From NCBI GenBank assembly GCA_965226785.1, contig CBDDEC010000002.1:434001-498000 (forward strand): 64,000 nt of DNA, written 5' to 3'. The DNA is from CBDDEC01 sp965226785. Lineage in GTDB: Bacteria > Chloroflexota > Dehalococcoidia > UBA2979. Within the stretch, counting starts at the first letter, position 1. The number at the start of each line of letters is the position of its first letter. A program made the position numbers and the translations under genes. Of the stretch, positions 43,595 through 51,838 are shown piece by piece. Below the pieces are notes generated by a model that was not told the DNA's origin, did no database searches, and saw nothing but the letters and a program-made list of their open reading frames with translations.

Positions 43595-44044
43595 ATGCGC
43601 ACCAGCGGATTCGATCACGTGTCGCTGCCGGCGGCTGACCCCGACGCCCTGATCAACTTCTACCGTGGCCTCGGCTTCCCGATCGTGTTCGAGGAGGACT
43701 GGCGAGCGGGTGACAAGCGCTTCTTCGCCATCCAGGTCGGGCCGGACGCCAAGCTCAACGTGCACCCGCCCGAGTTCTGGCAGGACGAGTCGTTCCAGCT
43801 GCGCGGCCCCACCGCGCTGCCCGGCTGCATGGACATTTGCCTCCGCTTCGAAGGCAGCGTCGAGAAGGCGCAGGCCTGGCTGGAGGCGGCCGGCGCACCG
43901 CTCGAGGCTGGCCCCTACGAGCAGCCGGGCGGCGTCGACGGCGGCACCCGCCTCGGCGTTTCGGTCTATACGCGTGACCCCGACGGCAACCTCGTCGAGT
44001 TCATGACCTACCCGACGCCTGAGCCAGCGCCCCCCAGGCGCTAA
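43595..44044 (+). CDS. VOC-superfamily (glyoxalase-like) protein
   Basis: 149 residues from ATG 43595 (GGATGGAGG upstream). The paired beta-alpha-beta-beta-beta modules are visible: RTSGFDHVSLPAADPDALIN with FYRGLGFPIVFEE, and LPGCMDICLRFEG with RLGVSVYTRDPDGNLVEFM, which carries the conserved DPDGNLVEF end and the metal-binding His/Glu residues (His in the first strand, Glu in the last). Family members are metal-dependent dioxygenases, isomerases or lyases; this one is most likely a dioxygenase or a resistance-type protein. Two genes before it lie on the same strand as the alpha/beta hydrolase. Confidence 0.85.
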   Translation: MRTSGFDHVSLPAADPDALINFYRGLGFPIVFEEDWRAGDKRFFAIQVGPDAKLNVHPPEFWQDESFQLRGPTALPGCMDICLRFEGSVEKAQAWLEAAGAPLEAGPYEQPGGVDGGTRLGVSVYTRDPDGNLVEFMTYPTPEPAPPRR

Positions 44045-44078
44045 GATCGCGCCTGATCACCAACGGAGAGGCCGACTA

Positions 44079-44954
44079 GTGGCAACGCACGAGATCCAGA
44101 TCCAGGAAGATGTCGTCTTCGGCAGCGGCGGCGGGCGTGACCTCGTCGCCGACGTCTACACGCCCGAGGGCATCGAGACGCCCGCTCCGGCGGTGCTCAT
44201 GCTGTACGGCGGCGGCTGGCGTCGAGGCGACATCAAGAACCTGCGCGAGCGCGCGCTCACCCTCGCGGGCCACGGTTTCGTCGTCGTCGCCTCCGAATAT
44301 CGTCTCAGTGGCGAGTCGCGCTGGCCGGCGCACATACACGACACCAAAGCCGCGATCCGCTGGCTGCACGCCAACGCGGAGACGCTCGGCATCGACGCGA
44401 CGAAGATCGCCGCCGTCGGCTTCTCGGCTGGTGCGCACCTCGCGCTGCTGGCCGCGGGGACGCCGGGACGCGCGGAATTCGCTGGCGAAGGCGGCGACGC
44501 CGGAGCCTCCGAGGCGCTGGCCGCGACCGCCGTGTTCTACGCACCCGTCCGCTTCCAGATGCCGGGGACGAAGGTCAGCGGCGGCAGCCCCGTCGACGCC
44601 CTGGCCGGCGACGACGCGACGGAGGAGGAGACGATCGCCGCGGGGCCGATCGAGTACGTGACGTCCGAATTCCCCCCGACGCTGCTGCTCAGCGGCAGCT
44701 TCGACAAGATGGTGCCCGTCTCCGCCTCGCTCCGAATGTACGAAGCCCTCACAGCAGCAGGCGTCACGACCGACCTGCGCTTCTACGGCGGCCTCCCGCA
44801 CGGCTTCGACCGGTTGCCGGGACACCTCGAGCAGACGATCGCAGACGTCGCGCTCTTCCTCGACCGTGTCATGGTCCGCCCCGACGTCTACGCCGAGGCG
44901 ATCGCCAACCCACCGCAACGCGCCGCCGCGGCGGCGTCCGGCGGCGGCGACTGA
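44079..44954 (+). CDS. Alpha/beta hydrolase, hormone-sensitive-lipase/carboxylesterase type
   Basis: 291 residues from GTG 44079. Oxyanion-hole block LMLYGGGWRRGDIKNL, nucleophile elbow VGFSAGAHLALL (Ser in GFSAG), the Asp in LLLSGSFDKMVPVS, and a His in YGGLPHGFDRLPG complete the catalytic triad. The cap is short, as in BD-FAE/HSL-like carboxylesterases and lactonases. Together with the VOC protein before it and the flavin oxidoreductase after it, this looks like a small oxidative or hydrolytic pathway. Its substrate cannot be inferred. Confidence 0.88.
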   Translation: MATHEIQIQEDVVFGSGGGRDLVADVYTPEGIETPAPAVLMLYGGGWRRGDIKNLRERALTLAGHGFVVVASEYRLSGESRWPAHIHDTKAAIRWLHANAETLGIDATKIAAVGFSAGAHLALLAAGTPGRAEFAGEGGDAGASEALAATAVFYAPVRFQMPGTKVSGGSPVDALAGDDATEEETIAAGPIEYVTSEFPPTLLLSGSFDKMVPVSASLRMYEALTAAGVTTDLRFYGGLPHGFDRLPGHLEQTIADVALFLDRVMVRPDVYAEAIANPPQRAAAAASGGGD

Positions 44955-44973
44955 CAGCGACGGACGACACGCG

Positions 44974-46152
44974 ATGGCGACAGGTGGCATCGAGTTCGGC
45001 GTGTTCGACCACATCGAGCATCTGCCCGGCGTGCCCCTCGATCAGCTCTATCGCGACCGGCTCACGCAGCTCGAGGCCCTCGATCGAGGCGGCTTCTACG
45101 CCTACCACCTCGCCGAGCACCACACGCCTGCGGTGCACAGCATGGCGCCGTCGCAGAACGTGTTCCTCGCGGCGGCTTCCCAGCGGACGGAGCGCCTGCG
45201 TTTCGGCGCCGGGGTCTACGTGCTGCCCTTGCACCACCCGTTGCGCCTGATCGAAGAGGTGTCGATGCTCGATCACCTCGCCGAGGGCCGGCTCGAGATC
45301 GGTGTGGGCCGCGGTGGGGTCCTCGAGGCCTACTTCTGGGGCCAAGAGTCGGACCCGGAGTCGAACCAGCAGCGCTACGACGAGACGCTCGCTGTGCTCC
45401 TCGCCGGGCTGAGCCACGAGGAGCTGACGTTCCACGGCCGGTTCTTCGACTTCGACGCAGTGCCGATGCGGCTGCGGCCCAAGCAGGAACCACACCCGCC
45501 GCTCTGGTACATGCGCAACCCAGAGACCGCCGCGCAGCACGGTATGAACGCGATCGTCGTAGGCAGCGTCGACTCGCTGGAGGCGAACGTGATCCGCTAC
45601 CGCCGGCTCTGGGACGAGCACCAGGGCGTCGGCTCACTGACGGCCCAGGGCACGGTGCCCAAGATCGGCCTCGTGGTCCACGTTGTCGTCGCTGAGACTG
45701 ACGACGAGGCCATTGCCGCTGCCACGCCTGCCTGGGAGGCCTACCGCTGGAACCTCGGCACGCCACGCCGTCTCGAGGCCGAACGCCGCCAGCTGACGCA
45801 GTTCCTCGGTCGCACCGATAGCGGCGACGGCGATGGCCGTAGCCCGGATCGGCATCGCGCCGTCGAAGAGCGGCGGGACCTCGACCAGGCGCTCGCGGAA
45901 CTGTCCACCGAGGAGCGTGCCGCGCGGAAGCAGCGACGGCGTCTCCCCGGCGAAATCGCTGGGAGCGTGATGGCCGGGTCGCCCGATTCCATCCGCGCCT
46001 TCATGGCGGAGTACACCGCGACTGGCGCCAATTACATGGTGTGCTCGTTCCAATGGGGCGACCTCACCCACGAGCAGGCGATGCGCTCCGTCGAGCTCTG
46101 GTCCTCTGAGGTCATCCCGCACTACGGCACGACAATCACGGCCGGCGCCTGA
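44974..46152 (+). CDS. LLM-class flavin-dependent monooxygenase
   Basis: 392 residues from ATG 44974. Luciferase-like landmarks: FDHIEHLPGVPLDQLYRDRL, YAYHLAEHHTPAVHSMAPSQ, AGVYVLPLHHPLRLIEEVSM, LDHLAEGRLEIGVGRGGV and the C-terminal VMAGSPDSIRAFMAEY. The His pair in AEHHTP and the GRGG loop are the usual FMN- and substrate-site residues. It lies 19 bases after the esterase and is probably in one operon with it. It is convergent with the metallophosphoesterase, two bases away. Confidence 0.9.
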   Translation: MATGGIEFGVFDHIEHLPGVPLDQLYRDRLTQLEALDRGGFYAYHLAEHHTPAVHSMAPSQNVFLAAASQRTERLRFGAGVYVLPLHHPLRLIEEVSMLDHLAEGRLEIGVGRGGVLEAYFWGQESDPESNQQRYDETLAVLLAGLSHEELTFHGRFFDFDAVPMRLRPKQEPHPPLWYMRNPETAAQHGMNAIVVGSVDSLEANVIRYRRLWDEHQGVGSLTAQGTVPKIGLVVHVVVAETDDEAIAAATPAWEAYRWNLGTPRRLEAERRQLTQFLGRTDSGDGDGRSPDRHRAVEERRDLDQALAELSTEERAARKQRRRLPGEIAGSVMAGSPDSIRAFMAEYTATGANYMVCSFQWGDLTHEQAMRSVELWSSEVIPHYGTTITAGA

Positions 46153-46153
46153 G

Positions 46154-46669
46154 CTATTCCGCCGGCGCGAACTCCTCGATCGTGACGTCGAGGGCGTCGC
46201 CGTCGATGTCGATCCAGGCGACCGTGCCTGGGACTAGGAACGAGGGGTAGCCCTGGCCGCCGTTGACGTAGCGCACGCCCTCGTGCGTCTCGTCCAGCGG
46301 CACGTGGAGGTGACCGAAGCAGATCACGTCGATCGGTCCGTACTCGGCTTCCGGGAAGTCACCGCGCAGCTGCTGCGCAGGGAACTCCGGCCCGCCCCAG
46401 GCCGGATGCGTCACGCCAAGGCGGACGCCCTCCACCTCGAGGATCTCGCGATACCCCAGCTCGCGGCGCACCTCGACGGCGTCCGAGTTGCCGTGCACGA
46501 CCACCGCCTGCCGGGCGGCGTCGCGGAAACCCTCGACGGCGGCCATGCCGACCCAATCGCCGCAGTGGACAGCGATATCGGCGGCGGCAATGTGCTCACG
46601 CAGCGCCTCGTGCACCTCGTCGTACCGCCGCACGTGTGTATCGCCAACCACGAGGATGCGCGTCGCCAT
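46154..46669 (-). CDS. YfcE/MJ0936-type metallophosphoesterase
   Basis: 171 residues from ATG 46669. Metal-site motifs GDTHVR (D-x-H), HCGDWVGM (GD), HGNSDA (GNxD), GVTHPAW and CFGHLHVPLDETHEG (GHxH) are in order. Such proteins are small phosphodiesterases using two metals. It is divergent from the sucC gene and convergent with the flavin enzyme. The substrate is unknown. Confidence 0.88.
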   Translation of the reverse strand: MATRILVVGDTHVRRYDEVHEALREHIAAADIAVHCGDWVGMAAVEGFRDAARQAVVVHGNSDAVEVRRELGYREILEVEGVRLGVTHPAWGGPEFPAQQLRGDFPEAEYGPIDVICFGHLHVPLDETHEGVRYVNGGQGYPSFLVPGTVAWIDIDGDALDVTIEEFAPAE

Positions 46670-46800
46670 GCGAGCCAGTGTCGCCGCCGCGGACGGCAGT
46701 GGCGAGCGTCACCTAGACCCCACCGTGCCCACTGCTACGATGCTGCGCGGCGCGCACCGTTGGGGTGGCGACCACCCGCGGAACGTCCGAGGAACCTGCG

Positions 46801-47961
46801 ATGAAACTGCACGAGTACCAGGCCAAGGCGTTGCTCGCCGAGTTTGGTGTGCCCGTCCCGGAGGGGCGTGTCGCCACGACCGCCGACCAGGCGGCGACCA
46901 TCACCGAGGAGCTGGGCGGCACGTCCGTGATCAAGGCCCAGGCGCACACCGGCGCCCGCGGCAAGGCCGGCGGCGTCAAGCTCGCCAACTCCCCGGACGA
47001 GGCGCGCGCCGCCGCCGAAGAAATCATCGGGATGCAGCTCGTGACCGGCCAGACGGGCCCCGCAGGACTGCCGGTCAACTCCGTCCTCGTCGAGGAACAG
47101 ATCGACATCGCCCGCGAGCTCTACCTCAGCATCGCCATCGACAACTCGCAGGGCATGCCCGTCGTCATCGCCTCGCCCGAGGGCGGCATGGACATCGAGG
47201 AGGTCGCGGCCACGAACCCGGACGCGATCCACCAGGTGCACGTCGACCCGGCCTGTGGCTTCCAGCCGTTCCAGGGCCGGCTGCTGGCCTTCGCACTGGG
47301 TCTGGAGGGCGACCTGCTCAGGTCCGCGACCGCCCTGATCACAAACCTCGTCGAGGCCTTCATCGCCTCGGACGGTTCGCTGACCGAGGTCAATCCGCTG
47401 GTTGTGACCGGCGACGGGCGGCTGCTGGCGGCGGACGCGAAATTCTCGACCGACGACAACGCCGACTTCCGGCAGCAGACGCTGCTCGAGCAGCGCGACC
47501 GCTCGCAGGAGGCGGAGAAGGAGCTGGAGGCCTCGGACGCGGGCATCCAGAACTACATCAAGCTGGACGGCAACATCGGCTGCCTGGTGAACGGCGCGGG
47601 GTTGGCCATGTCCACCCTCGACGCCATCAAGTTCGCAGGCGGCGACGCGGCAAACTTCCTCGACATCGGCACTGCGAACGACCCGGGAACGGTTGTCGCG
47701 GCGCTCAAGATCATCGGCTCCGACCCAGGTGTCGACGCCGTGCTCGTCAACATTTTCGGCGGGCTCGCGCGCACCGACATCATCGCGCAGGGCGTCGTGG
47801 ACGCGAAGAACCAGGGCGTGCTCGACCAGCCCACGGTGGTTCGTCTCGCCGGCACGAACGTCGAGGAGGGCGCGCAGATCCTCGACGACTCGGGCCTGGA
47901 CTTGATCCGCGCCGACGGCTTCGCCGAAGCGGCCACCAAGGCCGTCGAAGCGGCGCAGTAA
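46801..47961 (+). CDS. sucC: Succinyl-CoA synthetase beta subunit (ADP-forming type)
   Basis: 386 residues from ATG 46801. Landmarks: N-terminal LHEYQAKALLAEFGVPVPEG of the ATP-grasp fold, VIKAQAHTGARGKAGGVKLA, SLTEVNPLVVTGDG (metal and nucleotide site), GCLVNGAGLAMSTLDAIK and NFLDIGTANDPGTVVAALKI, then VDAVLVNIFGGLARTDI. With SucD it makes ATP or GTP from succinyl-CoA, and also reverses the reaction to activate succinate. Directly upstream of sucD in the usual order. Links the CoA-transferase pathways here to the TCA cycle. Confidence 0.96.
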   Translation: MKLHEYQAKALLAEFGVPVPEGRVATTADQAATITEELGGTSVIKAQAHTGARGKAGGVKLANSPDEARAAAEEIIGMQLVTGQTGPAGLPVNSVLVEEQIDIARELYLSIAIDNSQGMPVVIASPEGGMDIEEVAATNPDAIHQVHVDPACGFQPFQGRLLAFALGLEGDLLRSATALITNLVEAFIASDGSLTEVNPLVVTGDGRLLAADAKFSTDDNADFRQQTLLEQRDRSQEAEKELEASDAGIQNYIKLDGNIGCLVNGAGLAMSTLDAIKFAGGDAANFLDIGTANDPGTVVAALKIIGSDPGVDAVLVNIFGGLARTDIIAQGVVDAKNQGVLDQPTVVRLAGTNVEEGAQILDDSGLDLIRADGFAEAATKAVEAAQ

Positions 47962-47973
47962 GGGGAGGCGACG

Positions 47974-48855
47974 ATGGCAGTACTGCTTGACCACAACAGC
48001 CGCGTCGTCGTGCAGGGTTTCGGCTCGGCCGGCCAGCGCGAAGCGCTGACCTCGAAGGCCTATGGCACGAAGGTCGTCGGCGGCGTCACCCCCGGCCGAG
48101 GCGGCCAGGAGATCGAGGGCTTCCAGATCCGTAATACCGTGCGCGAGGCGGTCGACGAGTTCGACGCCAACGTCTCGCTGATCTTCGTCCCTGCTCCGTT
48201 CGCAGCCGATGCGATCATCGAGTCCGCCGACGCCGGCATCCCCGTCGCGATCTGCATCACCGAGGGGATCCCGGTCCTGGACATGGTCAAGGTGAAGCGC
48301 TACCTCGCCACCTCCGAGACGACGCTGATCGGCCCCAACTGCCCGGGCGTGATCTCGCCGGGCGAGCACGCACGCGCCGGGATCATGCCCACTGACGTCT
48401 ACATGACCGGCAACGTCGGCGTGATCTCGCGCTCGGGCACACTCGTCTACGAAACGGTCGACCAGCTGACCCGCGCGGGCATCGGCCAATCGGCCTCGGT
48501 GGGGGTTGGTGGCGACCCCATCATCGGCACCTCTCAGCGCGAAGCCCTCCAACTGTTCGAGGCAGACGCGGAGACGGCGGCCATCGTGCTCATCGGCGAG
48601 ATCGGCGGCACGGCGGAGCAGGAGGCGGCCGAGTACATCAGCGGCATGTCGAAGCCAGTCGTCGCCTTCATCGCCGGCGCGACCGCCCCACCCGGCCGCC
48701 GCATGGGCCACGCCGGCGCCATCATCGCCGGCGAAGCCGGCACCGCCGATGCCAAGAAGGCGGCCTTACACGCTGCCGGCGCCACCGTCGCCGACAACCC
48801 CTCGGACATCGGCAGCACAATGAGCAGCGTGCTCCAGGACACAGGGTTGCTGTAA
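47974..48855 (+). CDS. sucD: Succinyl-CoA synthetase alpha subunit
   Basis: 293 residues from ATG 47974 with AAGGGGAGG upstream. The N-terminal CoA-binding segment (VVQGFGSAGQREALTSKAYG), VGGVTPGRGGQEIEGFQIRN, the LIGPNCPGVISPGEHARAGI loop, GNVGVISRSGTLVYETVDQL and the phosphohistidine block RMGHAGAIIAGEAGTADAKK are all present. The catalytic His is in the GHAGAI segment. Twelve bases after sucC, one operon. Its stop is four bases from the convergent SRPBCC gene. Confidence 0.96.
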   Translation: MAVLLDHNSRVVVQGFGSAGQREALTSKAYGTKVVGGVTPGRGGQEIEGFQIRNTVREAVDEFDANVSLIFVPAPFAADAIIESADAGIPVAICITEGIPVLDMVKVKRYLATSETTLIGPNCPGVISPGEHARAGIMPTDVYMTGNVGVISRSGTLVYETVDQLTRAGIGQSASVGVGGDPIIGTSQREALQLFEADAETAAIVLIGEIGGTAEQEAAEYISGMSKPVVAFIAGATAPPGRRMGHAGAIIAGEAGTADAKKAALHAAGATVADNPSDIGSTMSSVLQDTGLL

Positions 48856-48859
48856 GCGG

Positions 48860-49291
48860 TTAGCCGGCCGCAGGCAGGCGCAGGTCAGTCGACCCGGACT
48901 CGACGTAGCCCTTCAGCGAGAGCATCAGCTGCCCCCAGGTGAAGGCCGTGGGGCCGAACATGCCGTCGTCGGACGGCCATCCGGCGTGGCGGAAGCTCAC
49001 GGTCGTCCCACCCTCGGCGGCCGCGAGCTGCCAGCGGATCTCGGTACCGGCCCAGTGCGGTGGGAACGCACCGATCGAGGCCCAGCGCACCGCATCCTCG
49101 CTGCGCTCGTCGACGCGAAGTTCGAACGGAGCCGGGGCCATCGCGAAACCGAGCGTCATCACGCCGCTGTCGCCCTCAGGCACCTCCGCCGACTCGGTCC
49201 ACCAGCCGCGGATCCCGCTCTGGCTGGAGATCGCGTCGGCAACGCGAGCCTGAGGCGCTTCGATGTCCATCTGAAAGACGATGTCGGGCAT
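48860..49291 (-). CDS. SRPBCC/AHSA1-like protein
   Basis: 143 residues from ATG 49291. Helix-grip START-like fold: an N-terminal VFQMDIEAPQARVADAISSQ, SGIRGWWTESAEVPEG, strands VMTLGFAMAPAPFELRVDER and the C-terminal AFTWGQLMLSLKGYVESG. SRPBCC proteins bind hydrophobic ligands, stabilise Hsp90 or act as polyketide cyclases. The RGWW after the N-terminal helix is the AHSA1 style. No ligand can be inferred. Confidence 0.85.
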   Translation of the reverse strand: MPDIVFQMDIEAPQARVADAISSQSGIRGWWTESAEVPEGDSGVMTLGFAMAPAPFELRVDERSEDAVRWASIGAFPPHWAGTEIRWQLAAAEGGTTVSFRHAGWPSDDGMFGPTAFTWGQLMLSLKGYVESGSTDLRLPAAG

Positions 49292-49402
49292 GGGCTATCC
49301 AATCGGTGTTTCGTTAGGGTGAGCTTACGTTAGTAGATGCCGTAACTATCCCCTTACGACACGTGGGGTCGGCGCTAGGATTTGAGTGCTACCCTATGAG
49401 GC

Positions 49403-49573
49403 ATGGGTGGATCATCATCGAAACAGCCCCGCCCGTCCTACAAGGACGGGAAGGTTCGCGATCCGAGCATCGAGGCGATGCAGGAGGCGATTGCGAGAGA
49501 TGGCAATGATCAGAAAGGCGTGCTGCGCGACTTGATCAGACGATCGGCCACACAGCGCGCCCCAGACGCCTAA
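49403..49573 (+). CDS. Small hypothetical protein (56 residues)
   Basis: ATG 49403 to TAA 49573. MGGSSSKQPRPSYKDGKVRD and VRDPSIEAMQEAIARDGNDQ plus KGVLRDLIRRSATQRAPDA are charged and helix-rich. It stands alone at the left edge of the accessory patch, with no clear ribosome-binding site. No family recognised. Its composition differs from the Ala-rich neighbours. Confidence 0.5.
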   Translation: MGGSSSKQPRPSYKDGKVRDPSIEAMQEAIARDGNDQKGVLRDLIRRSATQRAPDA

Positions 49574-49589
49574 AGCGCCCGGTTCGTCG

Positions 49590-49621
49590 ACACCCGTCTT
49601 AAGGTCTACACTCGTCTTAAG
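49590..49621. repeat. Direct repeat ACAC[C/T]CGTCTTAAG
   Basis: ACACCCGTCTTAAG at 49590-49603 and ACACTCGTCTTAAG at 49608-49621 differ at one base and are 18 bases apart. The TTAAG core stands out in this GC-rich gap. It may be an operator pair or a remnant of a mobile element; only the repeat is observed. Confidence 0.45.
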
Positions 49622-49638
49622 AGCATCGGTGCGCGGCC

Positions 49639-49746
49639 GTCGCGGGCCTTAGCCGCGACCGCCGCCACCACAGGGATGACTTCCATCCCGATGTTCCTTC
49701 CCGGCGGCGGGGGTTGGCCGACCAAGACCATCAGGCCCCCGCCGCC
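49639..49746 (-). terminator. Run of three hairpins after the DUF5343 gene
   Basis: Read in order along the plus strand: GTCGCGG/CCGCGAC (49639-49659, 7-base loop), GGGATG/CATCCC (49673-49689, 5-base loop), and GGCGGCGGGGG (49703-49713) with CCCCCGCCGCC (49736-49746), an 11-bp perfect stem around a 22-base loop. The last overlaps the DUF5343 stop at 49731, so in the minus-strand transcript it sits right at the end of the coding region. Together they look like a structured 3' end or a small RNA; termination is the simplest reading. Confidence 0.5.
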
Positions 49747-50507
49747 TCACTGTTTTCCCCAACGGCCGCCTGATCAGCCGGGTTGGGCTCTTGAGCCGCG
49801 AATTGACGAACGTGGTCTACGAGCTTGAAGATGAACGCGCGTTCGGCGTCGGTCAGGCTCCACACGTTGGCATCGATGCTGACGGTGACGAGCCCGCCGC
49901 TCGGGAGCCTCACGCTGTGTGGGCTTGGCCGACTTGGCGTCCCGCCCGTCTCGCGCCCCGTATCGACACGGTTGTTAGGTGTCGATGGACGCACGGGCCC
50001 CGCTGGATTGGAGCGGGGGCGTCCTGATCCGGCCCGACGGTTACGCGCGCGCTTCGCCACGGAAGTCGGGATCTCCAGGTTCGTGGCCTTCGTCGCGTTG
50101 ATGAAGAACGCGACGGCCTTCCGGTGCGTCGCCTCGGTACTGCCCCTCTCGCGGATCGCGTCATCGACCATCTTTGGTGTCGCTGCTGGTAGACCATCGA
50201 TCAGCGCCTCGCCATAAGCGTCGCGGAGCATCTGCTCGATCAGGTCGCGGCGCTCGTCGCCTGAGGCGCGAACGAGACCGATGAGCTTCTTCTGTGGCGT
50301 CTCACCTTCGAGCAGCCCAAGAAACCGCATGCCAGCGACAAGCTGTGCGCCGTTACTTCCGTTGAACTTCTGCGACCAGAGGGAGCGATCGATCTTGCTG
50401 GGGATCGTTGGCATTTCTGCGAGCCAGTCCAGCAGCGTCGTAAACGTGACGAACGAGGCGTACATGGGGGTCGGCGTCGCGTCGGTGGTGATGGTGGTGA
50501 TGGTCAT
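49731..50507 (-). CDS. DUF5343 domain protein
   Basis: 258 residues from ATG 50507 (GGAGG four bases upstream). The DUF5343 pattern is in the first 140 residues: FTTLLDWLAEMPTIPSKIDR, SLWSQKFNGSNGAQLVAGMR, FLGLLEGETPQKKLIGLVRA and DLIEQMLRDAYGEALIDGLP, followed by a helical part and then a basic, Pro-rich linker and a C-terminal domain with SGGLVTVSIDANVWSL. Many family members lie in mobile or defence-associated regions. The function is unknown. The ATG-rich N-terminus (MTITTITTDATPTP) is unusual. Confidence 0.75.
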   Translation of the reverse strand: MTITTITTDATPTPMYASFVTFTTLLDWLAEMPTIPSKIDRSLWSQKFNGSNGAQLVAGMRFLGLLEGETPQKKLIGLVRASGDERRDLIEQMLRDAYGEALIDGLPAATPKMVDDAIRERGSTEATHRKAVAFFINATKATNLEIPTSVAKRARNRRAGSGRPRSNPAGPVRPSTPNNRVDTGRETGGTPSRPSPHSVRLPSGGLVTVSIDANVWSLTDAERAFIFKLVDHVRQFAAQEPNPADQAAVGENSEAAGA

Positions 50508-50651
50508 GTGACCTCCGCGATATGCCGCAACACGCAGTGTGCGTGCCACGTCTAACCTTATGGCCTCGCGCGTGCCAGTGCAACAGTCCCACGGACAAAT
50601 CTTGAAGCTAGTCCTTTGTCCGCTCGATCATGTTAGCGAAAGGAGTCACCA

Positions 50652-50858
50652 ATGGCTGTCTTCAGGCGTGGCGACCAGGTGGAAGTTGCAGGAATCGATG
50701 GGCGCAGCGGAGTGTTGCGAGTGTGGGAGCAACGGGAACGGGGAGTGGTGCTCTGCACCGAGGCGGGCTTCGCAACGTTGATGGGTGGCGGTGAAGCGCC
50801 GCTTGTGGGCTATCCCGCCCAGGATGTGCGGGGGCTTGCGCTGCCGACGGGCGAGTAG
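50652..50858 (+). CDS. Small hypothetical protein
   Basis: 68 residues from ATG 50652, with AAAGGAG upstream, a good start. VFRRGDQVEVAGIDGRSGVL, VWEQRERGVVLCTEAGFATL and PLVGYPAQDVRGLAL form alternating strands as in small SH3-like or KOW-like domains. The 3' end overlaps the end of the transposase gene on the other strand by 49 bases. No family recognised. Confidence 0.5.
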   Translation: MAVFRRGDQVEVAGIDGRSGVLRVWEQRERGVVLCTEAGFATLMGGGEAPLVGYPAQDVRGLALPTGE

Positions 50859-51796
50859 TTTCCGAGCTTCCCCGAGCGCACCTCGCGGACCCGCTCCGCG
50901 ATGGTGCGGAACATCGGCGCGTCGTCGTCGCGGTGGTTATACCGGAACGCGTACTCGTTGACGTAGGTCTGTAGGTAGTCGCGCCCGACGCTGTGGTAGA
51001 CACCACGGATGCCGTTCTTAAGCAGGCTCCAGAACCCCTCGATCGTGTTCGTGTGTACATCGCCGTCTACGTAGACGCGCGCCTTGTGGCGGATGCGTCG
51101 GTGCTCGTAGCCAGTCCTGCTGAGTAAGCTGTATTGCCTCGCCTCGTCGGTGTAGACCATCGACTCGGGCAGGACGTGAGCATCGACGAGCGGCTGAATC
51201 GTGCGGGTCTTTACGTCGTCGGTGACGAACGCGCGAACATCGCCGTCACGCTCGACCATGCCAACGATCGGCTTCTTGGCGTCCGGCTGCGACCGAGGGC
51301 GAGGACCGCGCTTGAAGCGCCCGTACTCGTCTCGGTTGCGCCCCACGTCGCCCTGGCGGTGACGGGGACGGCCACCGTAGAACGTCTCATCGATCTCGAC
51401 GGTGCCCTTGAGCGGGCCGCTGCTGTCGTCGAGCAGCGAGCGGATCTGCTTGAACATGCGCCACGCGGTCTTGTACGTGACGCCTAGCTCGCGCTCAAGC
51501 TGCTTCGCGCTGATGCCGCTTCGCGTCGAGGACATCAGGTACATGCCGTAGAACCACGACCGCAGCGGCGTGCGCGACTTCTCGAAGATGGTCCCCGCCA
51601 GCGGGTAGATCTGCGTGCGGCACGTCTGGCAGGAGTACGCCTTGCGCCCCCTGATGCGGTGATGCTTGGTCACGTCCTCGCAGGCACGGCAAGGCATCGC
51701 GGGGAAGTCCGGGTAGACCATCGCCGCGATGTAGTCGAGGCACACATCCTCGTCAGGGAAGTCCTCGTTGAACTGCATCACCGTGTATCGTTGCAT
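50810..51796 (-). CDS. IS1595-family transposase (ISXO2-like)
   Basis: About 328 residues from ATG 51796. N-terminal zinc ribbon (PCRACEDVTKHHRIRGRKAY and CQTC), IYPLAGTIFEKSRTPLRSWF, the GISAKQLERELGVTYKTAWR helix-turn-helix, then DDE-fold elements: VEIDETFYGGRPRHRQGDVG, YTDEARQYSLLSRTGYEHRR and HTNTIEGFWSLLKNGIRGVY. Asp, Asp and His/Glu residues of the ISXO2 catalytic domain are retained, so it could be active. The element apparently ends just inside the Ku gene. Orientation is opposite to Ku. Confidence 0.85.
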   Translation of the reverse strand: MQRYTVMQFNEDFPDEDVCLDYIAAMVYPDFPAMPCRACEDVTKHHRIRGRKAYSCQTCRTQIYPLAGTIFEKSRTPLRSWFYGMYLMSSTRSGISAKQLERELGVTYKTAWRMFKQIRSLLDDSSGPLKGTVEIDETFYGGRPRHRQGDVGRNRDEYGRFKRGPRPRSQPDAKKPIVGMVERDGDVRAFVTDDVKTRTIQPLVDAHVLPESMVYTDEARQYSLLSRTGYEHRRIRHKARVYVDGDVHTNTIEGFWSLLKNGIRGVYHSVGRDYLQTYVNEYAFRYNHRDDDAPMFRTIAERVREVRSGKLGNYSPVGSASPRTSWAG

Positions 51797-51838
51797 GCAC
51801 CTAGTAGAACACATGCCCTACGTGCTGTCAAGGGATAG
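50810..51838. mobile_element. IS1595-type insertion sequence, approximate limits
   Basis: The transposase is flanked by CTATCCC at 50810-50816 and its inverse GGGATAG at 51832-51838, the only matched pair I can see at the ends. I could not find longer terminal inverted repeats or a target duplication, so the boundaries are approximate and may be a few bases out. The right end falls where the Ku reading frame begins. Confidence 0.4.

Noticed and set aside
46735..48711. A 658-codon frame on the minus strand opposite sucC and sucD.
   Set aside because: Exact antisense of succinyl-CoA synthetase genes, which are certain; the frame is open only because of high GC.
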